Shown here: in pieces, positions 42,208 through 51,172 of the stretch | Layout of the letters: the number at the start of each line of letters is the position of its first letter | Position numbering within the stretch: the first letter of the stretch is position 1 | NCBI GenBank assembly: GCA_016710965.1 | Contig: JADJTW010000015.1 | Span: 7,780 to 71,779 of the forward strand | Origin: Flavobacteriales bacterium | Lineage (GTDB): Bacteria > Bacteroidota > Bacteroidia > Flavobacteriales_F > PHOS-HE28 | DNA: 64,000 nucleotides | Reading direction: 5' to 3' | The notes under the pieces: model-generated | Seen by the model: the letters and a program-made list of their open reading frames with translations, nothing else | Told to the model about the DNA's origin: nothing | The model's database searches: none | Position numbers and translations under genes: made by a program

Positions 42208-45200
42208 ATGCAAGTGGACGCAGGTGCCGAGCTGGCGAAGGCATACTTGGAGCTCAAGCGCCAGTATGATGACTTGGTAAGCCGCAACCTGGCCGGTGTT
42301 TTCCGGACGACTATCGACGGTCGCTTCCTGGAATGCAACGATGCCATGGCCATGATTCTCGGCTTCGCCAACCGGAAGGAGCTGTTGGGCCACAGCGCCC
42401 ATGAACTCTATCATTCACCGGAAGAACGCGACCACTTCATCCGAAACCTCTCGAAGGAGAAGAGGCTGATCAATTTCGAAGTGCGCCTTAAACACAACAG
42501 CGGCCGGGAGGTGTATGTATTGGAGAATGTCTTCCTCGATGAGGGAGCCGGTCGGGTGGCCACCGTTCAGGGCACGCTCATAGACATCACTTCCATCAGG
42601 CATGCGCAAGCAGAGCAACAAGCGCTGATGGCCAGCTACAAGAGCTTGGTAGAGCGGATACGCGACGGGCTGATATTGGTCGCGGATGGACGCGTGCGAT
42701 ATGCGAACCCGGCGGCCGAGCAAATGCTTGGCGGCCCTGTGCTAGGGCGCGAGCTTGTCCCTCTTTTCCATCCCGATGACCATGGGGCGGTCAAGAGCGC
42801 CATCGCGCTCGTTGGACCAACGGACGCCGCGGTACGGGCCCGCCCGTTTCTACAGCCGGAACGAGAACTGCTCTTCAGTTGCGGTCCTTCCATGCACGAC
42901 GGTGTCGCCGCTGTGCAAGTCACGCTCCAGGACCACACTGCGCAGCAGCACTTGATCCGTGAGCGGGTTCGCTTGCAGATGGCCGAAGAGGTGAACCAGG
43001 TACTGCGCGAGGAGATCGCAGAGCACCGTCGCACGCAGGAGGCGCTCAGGCGTTCGCGTCGCTTCGCGCGCAACCTCATCGACAGTTCGCTCGACATGAT
43101 CATGGCCGCTGATTCGGAAGGCCTCATCACCGAATACAATCCAGCAGCAACCCTTCGGTTCGGATTCGAAGCCGAAGAGGTCATCGGCACCGACACCCGG
43201 AAGCTGTATGCCGACCCAACGGAATACGCACGCGTGCAGGTCGAACTGGAAACCCATGGCGTGTACACGGGCGAAGTGCGCAATGTGGACAAGTTCGGCA
43301 ACGAGTTCACTTCCTTCCTGGCCGCATCGCGGCTCTTCGACGAGAGCGGAACGCCGATCGGAGCGATGGGCGTCTCCCGCGACATCACGCGCATGAAGCG
43401 TGACCAAGAGGCATTGCGCGCGAGCGAGGAGCGATACCGCGACCTCTTCGAGAATGCCACGGACCTTATACAAAGCGTGGATACCGAGGGCCGTTTCGAG
43501 TACGTGAACGACGCTTGGCGGCGGACCCTGGGCTATACAGCGGAAGAGGTCGCCGAGCTTTCCATTTCAGATGTCGTGCATCCCAAGGAGGCCGCGGCGT
43601 GCAAGGCCTATTTCTCACAGGTGCTGGAAGGGAAGGACCCGGGTCCCATCCGAACCCTGTTCCGTGCCAAGGACGGCCGCGCGATCGCTGTAGAGGGCGC
43701 TGCGAACCTGCGCCGCAGCGAGGGCAAGCCCGCCGCAACGCGCAGCATCCTGAGGGACATCTCGCTTGTGGTCGATACGCGAAAACGGATCGAAGAGCAC
43801 GAGGCCAAGCTGCGCGCCCTCTTCGAGAGCAGCGAACACATGTTCTGGACCGTGGATCCCGAAGTACGGCTTACCTCATACAACAAGGGCTACTCCGACA
43901 TGATCGAACGCCTGCACGGAGTGCGGCCGGAGATCAGCACCGACCCCACGCGTCCAAAGCAACGTTTCGCCAGCGGTGACTACCACGACTTCTGGACCCG
44001 GAAGTATGCGGAAGCATTCTCAGGCAAGCCGATCCGATTCGAAACGGACCTGCTCGACAAGAACGGACATCGTGTTTGCAATGAGGTCTTCCTCAGCCCC
44101 GTCCTGAATGCTGATGGCCGAGTAACCGAGGTATTCGGCGTGGGGCACGAGATCACCGAGCAGAAGGAGGCCGAGGATACAGTGCGCGCGCAAGCGGCAC
44201 GCCTCAAGGCCATCTTCGAGAGCTCGGCCAACATGATGATCTGGACGCTCGACAAAGAGATGCGGATCACCTCCTGCAACGAGCACTTTCTTTCCTCCAT
44301 CGAAAGCGTGCATGGTATCGCCTTCAAGGTCGGGGATCACTTTGCCGACCGCATGGCGGCGCGAGTGGCACCTGAGCGCGCCAAAGAACTGCTTCTGCAT
44401 TACGCGAATGCGCTGCGGGGAAGGCCGCAGCAATTCGAGGTCGAGCTCATCGACCTGCATGGACAGCCCGCGTGGGTGGAGAACTTCCTCAACCCGATCA
44501 TCGTCAACGGCCGCGTGCAGGAGATCTCCTGCCTGGCATACGGCATCACCGACCGCGTGCGCTCGCAACGCGAGTTGGAACAGAGCCTGTCGGAGAAGGA
44601 GGTCCTGCTCAAAGAGGTGCATCATCGGGTGAAGAACAACCTGCAAGTGATCAGCAGCATTATGAACCTGCAAAGCGGCAAGGTCGACGACGATCCGCGG
44701 CTGAAGGAAATCCTGCACCACAGCCGCGACCGCATCCGCAGCATGTCGCTCATCCACGAGAGCCTCTACCAGACCAAGCAATTCAGCCTCATCGACATGA
44801 ACAGCTACATCGATGGGCTGGCGCGGAACCTTGTCATGAGCTACAGCCTCAGTGGGCGCATTGAATTGGAGCTCGACATTCCGCAAGAGCGCGTGTACCT
44901 CGTGCTGGACCAAGCGATCCCGTGCGGGCTCATCCTCAATGAACTCATCAGCAACGCGCTCAAGCATGCCTACCCCGATGATGGCGGAGGTAAAGTGCGA
45001 GTTGGCTTGGCAGCCTCGGAGGGCGAGGTCCGCATACGGGTTGCCGACGACGGCGTTGGCATGGATGCGGCTGCGGAAGCGCGTCGTGAGAACAGCCTGG
45101 GACTGGAGCTTGTGAGCATGCTCACGGGCCAACTGGATGGCCGCATTGATCGCGGCGGCCCACCAGGGGTGACCTATTTGCTTACTTTTGAACGTCTTAA

Positions 45201-45249
45201 GAACAACATCGGACATGGCGCAGACGAACGTCCTCGTGGTGGAGGATGA
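42208..45249 (+). CDS. Multi-PAS soluble histidine kinase (HisKA_2 type)
   Basis: This 1013-aa protein has no membrane helix, so it is probably a cytoplasmic sensor. About six PAS-like domains follow one another from residue 20 to 790 (for example DLVSRNLAGVFRTTIDGRFL, RYRDLFENATDLIQSVDTEG, LKAIFESSANMMIWTLDKEM). Helical linkers with QKEAEDTVRAQ-type sequence join them. The phosphoacceptor box is LLKEVHHRVKNNLQVISSIM, the HisKA_2 form, with HATPase boxes LILNELISNALKHAYP and VADDGVGMD. The next gene, a LytTR regulator, overlaps it by 35 nt and is the likely phosphate acceptor. Ligands are unknown. Confidence 0.92.
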   Translation: MQVDAGAELAKAYLELKRQYDDLVSRNLAGVFRTTIDGRFLECNDAMAMILGFANRKELLGHSAHELYHSPEERDHFIRNLSKEKRLINFEVRLKHNSGREVYVLENVFLDEGAGRVATVQGTLIDITSIRHAQAEQQALMASYKSLVERIRDGLILVADGRVRYANPAAEQMLGGPVLGRELVPLFHPDDHGAVKSAIALVGPTDAAVRARPFLQPERELLFSCGPSMHDGVAAVQVTLQDHTAQQHLIRERVRLQMAEEVNQVLREEIAEHRRTQEALRRSRRFARNLIDSSLDMIMAADSEGLITEYNPAATLRFGFEAEEVIGTDTRKLYADPTEYARVQVELETHGVYTGEVRNVDKFGNEFTSFLAASRLFDESGTPIGAMGVSRDITRMKRDQEALRASEERYRDLFENATDLIQSVDTEGRFEYVNDAWRRTLGYTAEEVAELSISDVVHPKEAAACKAYFSQVLEGKDPGPIRTLFRAKDGRAIAVEGAANLRRSEGKPAATRSILRDISLVVDTRKRIEEHEAKLRALFESSEHMFWTVDPEVRLTSYNKGYSDMIERLHGVRPEISTDPTRPKQRFASGDYHDFWTRKYAEAFSGKPIRFETDLLDKNGHRVCNEVFLSPVLNADGRVTEVFGVGHEITEQKEAEDTVRAQAARLKAIFESSANMMIWTLDKEMRITSCNEHFLSSIESVHGIAFKVGDHFADRMAARVAPERAKELLLHYANALRGRPQQFEVELIDLHGQPAWVENFLNPIIVNGRVQEISCLAYGITDRVRSQRELEQSLSEKEVLLKEVHHRVKNNLQVISSIMNLQSGKVDDDPRLKEILHHSRDRIRSMSLIHESLYQTKQFSLIDMNSYIDGLARNLVMSYSLSGRIELELDIPQERVYLVLDQAIPCGLILNELISNALKHAYPDDGGGKVRVGLAASEGEVRIRVADDGVGMDAAAEARRENSLGLELVSMLTGQLDGRIDRGGPPGVTYLLTFERLKNNIGHGADERPRGGG

Positions 45250-45970
45250 AAGCATTGTGAGCAAGGACATCCAGCACAGCTTGAAGAAGCTGGGCTACAA
45301 CGTGGTCGGCGCAGCAAGCACCGGTGAGCAGGCCGTGGCCCTGGCCACCGAGCACATGCCCGACATCATCCTGATGGACATCATGCTCAAGGGCGAGATG
45401 AACGGGATCGAGGCGGCGGACAGCATTCGGCGAACCACGAACATTCCGGTGATCTTCCTTACCGCTTACGCAGACGAGAATACGCTGGCGAAGGCGAAGG
45501 TGACCCAGCCCTACGGATACATCATCAAGCCGTTCAAGGAGATCGACATCCACACCTCGATCGAAATGGCGCTGTACAAGCACAAGAAGGAGACCGAAGT
45601 GCTGAAGGAGCGCGACTTGTTGTACGCGCTCGTCGAGAGCAAGGAGAGCGGCAAGGACATCCTTTTCGTGAAGAGCAACAGCCGCCTGGTGAAGCTCAAG
45701 ACCAGCGACATCTACTTCATTGAAGCGCTCAAGGACTACGTGGTCATCAATACCCTGAATACGCGATACACGGTGCATAGCACCATGAAGGACATCGAAG
45801 CCAAGCTGCCCGAGGCCGAGTTCATCCGCGTTCACCGCAGTTTCATCGTGCGCGTGGACAAGATCACGGCGATTGAACAGCCCAACCTGATCCTGGAGAA
45901 CGACAAGAAGGTGATCCCTATCGGGGGAAGCTACAAGGACGACCTGGCCAAGCGCCTTAATCTGGTTTAG
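45215..45970 (+). CDS. LytTR family response regulator
   Basis: The ATG at 45215 gives a 251-aa protein. The receiver domain (about 1-122) has the acidic pair in VVEDES, the phosphorylatable Asp in ILMDIML near residue 55, FLTAYAD and the Lys of YIIKPFKE. The LytTR DNA-binding domain (about 150-251) has VKSNSRLVKLKTSDIYFIEA and FIRVHRSFIV. It likely binds direct-repeat promoters when phosphorylated by the overlapping PAS kinase. The nine extra residues of the longer frame lie inside the kinase and were excluded. Confidence 0.92.
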   Translation: MAQTNVLVVEDESIVSKDIQHSLKKLGYNVVGAASTGEQAVALATEHMPDIILMDIMLKGEMNGIEAADSIRRTTNIPVIFLTAYADENTLAKAKVTQPYGYIIKPFKEIDIHTSIEMALYKHKKETEVLKERDLLYALVESKESGKDILFVKSNSRLVKLKTSDIYFIEALKDYVVINTLNTRYTVHSTMKDIEAKLPEAEFIRVHRSFIVRVDKITAIEQPNLILENDKKVIPIGGSYKDDLAKRLNLV

Positions 45971-45988
45971 CGCACACGAACGACAACC

Positions 45989-46018
45989 AAGCCCGGTCGA
46001 TCAGCGTCGACCGGGCTT
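45989..46018. terminator. Bidirectional terminator between LytTR gene and rnr
   Basis: AAGCCCGGTCGA (45989-46000) pairs perfectly with TCGACCGGGCTT (46007-46018) around a six-base loop, followed by a T-rich cttctt stretch on the + strand. The last codons and stop of rnr (minus strand) lie inside the right half of the hairpin. Confidence 0.85.
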
Positions 46019-48187
46019 CTTCTTGCCCGCGTGCTTGCGCACGAACTTTCCCGACGTGGTCACCGGTGCGCGGTCCTCGAAGAGCGCGAAATCCACGGTG
46101 CGCCGGTCCATGTCCACGGCCTTAACGGTGACCATCAGTTCATCGCCCAGGCGGAACCTCCGGCCTGTGCGCTGGCCCACTACGCAGTAGTGGTCCTGGT
46201 CGAAACGATACAGGTCCCCAGGCAGCTCACGAAGGCCGATCATGCCCTCGCACCTGTTCTCCCGCAGCTCCACGTACACCCCCCAGTTCGTCAACCCGCT
46301 GATGATGCCCTCAAAGCTTTGCCCGATGCGCGCCAGCAAGTACTCGGCCTGTTTATAGCGGATGCTTGCGCGCTCGGCATCGGCCGCCTGCTTTTCCATG
46401 CGCGAGCTGTGCTTGCAGCTCAGGTCCAACGCGTCGGCATCAAGGTGTGCGCCACCGGCCAGGTAATGCGCCAGCGCGCGATGCACCAATAGATCGGGAT
46501 AGCGCCGGATAGGGGAGGTGAAGTGCGTATAGTGCTCGAACGCCAACCCATAGTGCCCGATGTTCTCCGTGCTGTAAATGGCCTTCGCCATGCTGCGAAT
46601 AGCAACCTGCTTTATCACATTCTCTTCTTCTTTCCCCTTCACATCGTGCAGCAACCGGTTGATGGCATGGGGCAGGTCCTCGCCCTTCGCCATCGCCAGG
46701 GAATGGCCGAAGCTCTTGGCTAGAGCGCGCAACTGCTCCACCTTTTCCGGGTCGGGCAGGTCGTGGACACGATACACGAACGGCGGCACCCCGCCCTTCT
46801 TCTGTTTCCCCACCCAAGCAGCCACGCGCTTGTTCGCGAGCAGCATGAACTCTTCGATCAGCCAGTTCGCCGGGCCCATCACCTTCTCGTACACACCGAT
46901 CGGCGCACCCTTCTCGTCCAGCCTGAACTTCACTTCGTTGCCCCCGATCTCCAGCGCCCCGTTGGCGATGCGCTCTCTGCGCAGCACCTGTGCGAGACGA
47001 TGCAGCGTGAGCACTTCGTTCTTGAAGTCTCCCTCGCCGCCATCTATGATCGCTTGCGCTTCGGCATATGCGAATCGTCGTTGCGAACGCATTGCTGTGC
47101 GGCCGAACCACTCATTCACGACATGCGCCTTTTCATCCAGCTCGAAAATGGCGCTGAAGCTGAGCTTGTCGGTATGCGGATTGAGCGAACACAGATCGTT
47201 GCTCAGCTTCTCGGGCAGCATAGGCACCACGCGGTCCACGAGATAGACGCTGGTTGCGCGGTTCGCCGCCTCCATGTCTATGATACTGCGCGGCCGAACA
47301 TAGTGGCTCACGTCGGCAATGTGAACGCCCACCTCCCAGTTGCCGTTGCCCAGCTTGCGCACGCTCAGCGCATCGTCCAGGTCCTTGGCGTCATCGGGGT
47401 CGATGGTGATGGTGGGAATGCTGCGCACATCGCGGCGCTTGGCGATCTCGGCATCTGTCACGCCATTCGCGATCTCCTCGGAAGCCTTCACCACGCCCTC
47501 CGGAAACTCGAGCGGAAGGCCGAATTCCGCGAGTATCGCGTGCATCTCAACATGGTGCTCGCCAGCCCTGCCTAGAATGCGCACCACCTTGCCGCGAGGC
47601 AGGTCCCTGTCATTCTTCCATTCGCCAAGCTCAATAATGGCCTTGTCTCCTTCTCGTCCATTCAGGCTCTCATGCGGTGGAATGAAGAAGGGCTTTTGTA
47701 TGCGCTGGTCGTCGGCCACCAGCACCAGGCGTCCTTGGTGCTTCTGGATAGTGCCCACGAATTCCTTGCGTCGACGCTGGAGCACCTCGAGCACCTTGCC
47801 CTCGGCTCGCGAACCGCGACCCCCCATCACCTTTATCTGTACACGGTCGCCATGCAGAGCCATGCCCACATTGCGCATGTGAACGAACACATCCTCCGCC
47901 CCCCCCTCAACGCGCACGTATCCGGCACCGCTGGCAATGATGCTGATGACGCCCTCCACGGCGTCGCGACCGCCCTGGGCCGTGTACCGGCCTTTCTTGC
48001 CGCTTTGGATACGTCCTTCGTCCAGCAAGCTGTCGATGGCATCGAAGAGCATGTACCTATGGCTCTTGTCCTTGAAGCCCAACTGCAATGCCAGTTGCTG
48101 GCTGGTGATACCGGCGTGCCCGGCCTGCCTCACGGCGGCCAGCACTTCCTGGGCGAGCTGGCCGGGAGAGGGGTGAGACCTGGGCAT
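46001..48187 (-). CDS. rnr: Ribonuclease R
   Basis: The Met at 48187 (MPRSHPSPGQLAQEVL) gives a 728-aa protein. An N-terminal helix-turn-helix-like region is followed by a cold-shock domain (about 80-150). The RNB catalytic domain has the metal-binding TITIDPDDAKDLDDALS and HIADVSHYVRP. Near the C-terminus is an S1 domain (SFEGIISGLTNWGVYVEL), then a basic tail HAGKKKPGRR. It degrades structured RNA 3' to 5'. The minus strand ends within the shared terminator. The gene is divergent from prs. Confidence 0.93.
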   Translation of the reverse strand: MPRSHPSPGQLAQEVLAAVRQAGHAGITSQQLALQLGFKDKSHRYMLFDAIDSLLDEGRIQSGKKGRYTAQGGRDAVEGVISIIASGAGYVRVEGGAEDVFVHMRNVGMALHGDRVQIKVMGGRGSRAEGKVLEVLQRRRKEFVGTIQKHQGRLVLVADDQRIQKPFFIPPHESLNGREGDKAIIELGEWKNDRDLPRGKVVRILGRAGEHHVEMHAILAEFGLPLEFPEGVVKASEEIANGVTDAEIAKRRDVRSIPTITIDPDDAKDLDDALSVRKLGNGNWEVGVHIADVSHYVRPRSIIDMEAANRATSVYLVDRVVPMLPEKLSNDLCSLNPHTDKLSFSAIFELDEKAHVVNEWFGRTAMRSQRRFAYAEAQAIIDGGEGDFKNEVLTLHRLAQVLRRERIANGALEIGGNEVKFRLDEKGAPIGVYEKVMGPANWLIEEFMLLANKRVAAWVGKQKKGGVPPFVYRVHDLPDPEKVEQLRALAKSFGHSLAMAKGEDLPHAINRLLHDVKGKEEENVIKQVAIRSMAKAIYSTENIGHYGLAFEHYTHFTSPIRRYPDLLVHRALAHYLAGGAHLDADALDLSCKHSSRMEKQAADAERASIRYKQAEYLLARIGQSFEGIISGLTNWGVYVELRENRCEGMIGLRELPGDLYRFDQDHYCVVGQRTGRRFRLGDELMVTVKAVDMDRRTVDFALFEDRAPVTTSGKFVRKHAGKKKPGRR

Positions 48188-48265
48188 GGGGGCGAAGGGG
48201 CGGGAATCCCCCGAATAGGCGCGCCAAGATAGCCGTGACCTCTTGCGCGGGACTATCAACAGGCG

Positions 48266-48295
48266 TTGATAACCCCGGGGGGATCTCTACATTTG
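48266..48295 (+). promoter_or_regulatory. Canonical promoter TTG-N19-TACATTTG for prs
   Basis: TTG at 48266-48268 and TACATTTG at 48288-48295 are exactly 19 nt apart, the consensus Bacteroidota arrangement. The prs ATG at 48322 follows 26 nt later. This is the clearest promoter in the window and supports the phylum assignment. Confidence 0.8.
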
Positions 48296-48321
48296 CGGCC
48301 CGTTTCCGAGCCCTGTCATCC

Positions 48322-49269
48322 ATGTTGGAAAGCGCCAAGATCTTCAGCGGTACCGCCACCCGGTACTTGGCCGAGCAGATTGCCGCAGTGAGCGGTGAAC
48401 GCTTGGGCGAGGTAACGGTGAGCCGTTTCAGCGATGGCGAGTTCCAGCCCAGCTTTGAGGAGACGGTGTGCGGCGACCTGGTCTTCATCGTCCAGAGCAC
48501 CTTCCCTCCGAGCGACAATCTGTTCGAGCTGCTTATGATGGTGGATGCCGCCAAGCGCGCCAGCGCCAAGCGCATCGTGGCCGTGATGCCCTACTTCGGC
48601 TTCGCCCGCCAGGACCGCAAAGACAAGCCTCGTGTAAGCATAGGTGCCAAGCTGGTGGCCAACATGCTCACCGCTGCGGGCGTGGATCGTGTGATGACCA
48701 TGGACCTGCATGCCGATCAGATCCAGGGATTCTTCGAAGTGCCAGTGGATCACCTTTTCGCCAGCAGCATCTTCCTCCCTCACATCAAAGAGCTTGGGCT
48801 GGAGGACTTGGTGATGGCCGCGCCCGATACTGGCGGCACCAAGCGCGCCAACGCTTACAGCAAGCACCTGGGTTGCGACATGGCCATCTGCTACAAGCAG
48901 CGCAAAGTGGCCAACCAGATCGAGCGCATGACGGTGATCGGTGACGTGAAGGGCAAGAACGTGGTACTGGTGGACGATATGATCGATACCGCCGGCACGC
49001 TCACCAAGGCCGCCGACATGATGACCGACCTGGGCGCATTGAGCGTGCGCGCGGTTTGCACCCACGCTGTGCTCAGTGGCGATGCCTGCGAGCGCATCGA
49101 ACGCAGCACGCTCACCGAGCTCATTGTCACCGACACCATCCCGCTCGGGCCGCAGAAGCAGGCCCAGACCAGCAAGATCAAAGTGCTTTCCGTTTCGCAA
49201 CTGTTCGCCGACGTCATTCGCCGCGTGCGCAGCCACGAGAGCATCAGCAGCCATTTCATCATCGCCTAA
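48322..49269 (+). CDS. prs: Ribose-phosphate pyrophosphokinase
   Basis: This 315-aa protein makes PRPP from ribose 5-phosphate and ATP, feeding purine, pyrimidine, His and Trp synthesis. Clear signatures are RFSDGEFQPSFEE, the YFGFARQDRKDKPR loop, the metal-binding MTMDLHADQIQGFF, and the PRPP loop VVLVDDMIDTAGT. ATG 48322 was chosen because the consensus promoter lies between it and the upstream in-frame starts. It is followed 11 bp later by rplY, then pth, a common arrangement. Confidence 0.95.
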   Translation: MLESAKIFSGTATRYLAEQIAAVSGERLGEVTVSRFSDGEFQPSFEETVCGDLVFIVQSTFPPSDNLFELLMMVDAAKRASAKRIVAVMPYFGFARQDRKDKPRVSIGAKLVANMLTAAGVDRVMTMDLHADQIQGFFEVPVDHLFASSIFLPHIKELGLEDLVMAAPDTGGTKRANAYSKHLGCDMAICYKQRKVANQIERMTVIGDVKGKNVVLVDDMIDTAGTLTKAADMMTDLGALSVRAVCTHAVLSGDACERIERSTLTELIVTDTIPLGPQKQAQTSKIKVLSVSQLFADVIRRVRSHESISSHFIIA

Positions 49270-49280
49270 CACCCGTTCAC

Positions 49281-49970
49281 ATGAACACCATAGCGCTCAG
49301 CGGCACGGTCCGCGACCACATCGGAACCAAGAATGCCACCCAATTGCGCCGGGCCAAGCGCGTTCCTTGCGTCCTCTACGGCGGAAGCAGCACAGTGCAC
49401 TTCAGCGTGGAAGAGGCCGCCCTTCGCAAGGTGGTCTTCACGCCAGAGGTCAGCAGCATCGAATTGGACATCAACGGCAACAAGACCCTGGCCCTGGTGC
49501 ATCAGAAGCAGTTCCATCCTGTGAGCGATATGGTCATCCATGTCGATTTCATGGAGATCAAGACCGACCGCGAAACCCGCGCGCTGCTTTCCCTCCGCCT
49601 CAAGGGCCAAGCCCCCGGCGTGCGCGAGGGCGGCAAGCTGAACCAGACCATGCGTAAACTGTTGGTGAAGGGGCTCCCCGCTCACATCCCCGCGCACATC
49701 GATGTGGATGTGAGCGAGCTGAAGCTCAACCAGAGCTTCCACGTGAGCGACCTGAAGCTCGACGGCCTCACCATCCTTGAGCGCCCTACGGACGTGATCG
49801 CCACTGTGAAGGTGCCGAAGAAGGTGGAGGAAGTGGCAGCAACCACCGCAGCGGCAGCCGTTCCAGGCGCACCCGCCGTTGCTGGGGCGACACCTGCCGC
49901 AGGCGATGCCGCCAAGCCCGGCGCGGACGCCAAGCCCGCCGCAGACGCCAAGCCCGCTGCGAAGAAATAG
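49281..49970 (+). CDS. rplY: 50S ribosomal protein bL25 (Ctc form)
   Basis: This 229-aa protein binds 5S rRNA. The N-terminal L25 domain (ALSGTVRDHIGTKNATQLRR, VPCVLYGG) is followed by the TL5/Ctc beta domain (DFMEIKTDRETRALLSLRLK, PAHIPAHIDVDVSELKLNQS). The last 45 residues are low-complexity Ala/Pro/Lys/Asp with three AKPAADAK-like repeats, a tail common in Bacteroidota members. ATG 49281 is 11 bp after prs, so they are probably co-transcribed. A strong hairpin follows. Confidence 0.94.
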   Translation: MNTIALSGTVRDHIGTKNATQLRRAKRVPCVLYGGSSTVHFSVEEAALRKVVFTPEVSSIELDINGNKTLALVHQKQFHPVSDMVIHVDFMEIKTDRETRALLSLRLKGQAPGVREGGKLNQTMRKLLVKGLPAHIPAHIDVDVSELKLNQSFHVSDLKLDGLTILERPTDVIATVKVPKKVEEVAATTAAAAVPGAPAVAGATPAAGDAAKPGADAKPAADAKPAAKK

Positions 49971-49998
49971 GGCTTCTTTTCACAGACCCCATGAACGG

Positions 49999-50030
49999 GC
50001 CCCCGACTTGGTCGGGGGCTCGTTTCTTTT
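49999..50030 (+). terminator. Rho-independent terminator after rplY
   Basis: GCCCCCGAC (49999-50007) and GTCGGGGGC (50011-50019) form a perfect 9-bp stem with a TTG loop, followed by tcgtttctttt. It ends the prs-rplY transcript and lies 10 nt before pth. Confidence 0.85.
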
Positions 50031-50039
50031 GCATCGCTC

Positions 50040-50603
50040 ATGAAATTCCTCATCGTAGGCCTTGGCAATCCCGGTGCGGAGTACGCAGATACGCGGCACA
50101 ACGTCGGCTTCCAAGTGCTGGACCATCTCGCATCCTCCGCTGGAGTAAGATTCGGACCGGAGCGCTTTGGCGATCGCACGGAGTTTCGCCACAAGGGCAG
50201 ATCATTCATCCTCATCAAGCCCAGCACTTTCATGAACCTGAGCGGCAAGGCTGTTCGCTACTGGATGGAGCAAGAAGGAATCCCTGCGGAACGCGTGCTG
50301 GTGATTGCCGATGACATCGCCATTCCTTTCGGCGCGATCCGCATCCGGTCGAAAGGGGGAGCAGGCGGGCACAATGGGCTATCGAGCATCATCGAACTTA
50401 TTGGAACGGAGGATTTCCCGCGCTTGCGATTCGGTATCGGAAGCGATTTCGCGCGGGGACGCCAGAGCGATTACGTGTTGGGCGCGTGGAGCGAAGAGGA
50501 GCGCAAGACATTGGCTGAACGCATCGAACTGGCAGCGAAGGCGGTGCTCCAGTTCGGTCTGTTGGGCGTGGCGAGCGCCATGAACAACTTCAACAAGCGG
50601 TGA
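50040..50603 (+). CDS. pth: Peptidyl-tRNA hydrolase
   Basis: This 187-aa enzyme frees tRNA from stalled peptidyl-tRNA. Conserved blocks are FLIVGLGNPGAEYADTRHNV (catalytic His in RHN), KPSTFMNLSGKAV, the DDIAIPFGAIRIRSKGGAGG segment and GHNGLSSIIELIG. The full family length is present. It follows the rplY terminator by about 10 nt, so its transcription starts close to the ATG or depends on read-through. Confidence 0.95.
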   Translation: MKFLIVGLGNPGAEYADTRHNVGFQVLDHLASSAGVRFGPERFGDRTEFRHKGRSFILIKPSTFMNLSGKAVRYWMEQEGIPAERVLVIADDIAIPFGAIRIRSKGGAGGHNGLSSIIELIGTEDFPRLRFGIGSDFARGRQSDYVLGAWSEEERKTLAERIELAAKAVLQFGLLGVASAMNNFNKR

Positions 50604-50625
50604 GGCGACGCCTCTCGTGGCGCGT

Positions 50626-50633
50626 TACTTTTG
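50626..50633 (+). promoter_or_regulatory. -7 box TACTTTTG before ferritin gene
   Basis: This perfect TAnnTTTG box lies 19 nt before the ATG at 50653. No TTG is seen at the right distance. It marks ferritin as a separate transcription unit from pth. Confidence 0.5.
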
Positions 50634-50652
50634 ACACAACAGACCCACCATC

Positions 50653-51171
50653 ATGCTTTCCAAGAAGATCGAAGCCGCATTGAACGGCCAGGTGGCCATT
50701 GAGGCGATGAGCAGCCAGGCATACCTCGCGATGGCCTCGTGGGCCGAGAACCAGGGCCTTAGCGGAACAGCCGCCTTCCTCTACCGGCACAGCGACGAGG
50801 AACGACTGCACATGCTCAAGCTCGTGAAGTTCATCAACGAGCGGGGCGGCCGTGCAGTGATTTCCGCCCTGAAGCAACCAGGCACGAACTACAGCAATAT
50901 CACGGATATCTTCAAGACCCTCTTCGAGCACGAGACGAAGGTGACCAACGAGATCAATAAGGTTGTGGACCTCTGCTTGAAGGAGAAGGACTATACCACG
51001 CACAACTTCATGCAGTGGTATGTAGGTGAGCAGATCGAAGAAGAAGCGCTAGCGCGCACATTGATCGACAAGCTGAACCTGATCGGAAACGACAAGGGCG
51101 GCCTCTATCTTTTCGATCGAGACCTCGAAGGGATGAGCAGCGCGCCCGCCGACCAGAAGAAAGGCGCGTAG
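50653..51171 (+). CDS. Ferritin
   Basis: This 172-aa non-haem ferritin forms a 24-mer iron store. Ferroxidase ligands are in place: the Glu of NGQVAIEAMSSQAYLA, the Glu and His of HSDEERLHMLKL, the Glu of EHETKVTNEI, and QWYVGEQIEEEA near residues 125-137. The length and the absence of haem-binding Met features separate it from bacterioferritin. It converges on an M28 peptidase gene with a one-base gap. Confidence 0.94.
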   Translation: MLSKKIEAALNGQVAIEAMSSQAYLAMASWAENQGLSGTAAFLYRHSDEERLHMLKLVKFINERGGRAVISALKQPGTNYSNITDIFKTLFEHETKVTNEINKVVDLCLKEKDYTTHNFMQWYVGEQIEEEALARTLIDKLNLIGNDKGGLYLFDRDLEGMSSAPADQKKGA

Positions 51172-51172
51172 T

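Noticed and set aside
44020..45270. 416-aa minus-strand frame opposite the PAS kinase
   Set aside because: The + strand carries an obvious kinase with HisKA_2 and HATPase motifs; the antisense frame is His/Val/Leu-rich without any motif.
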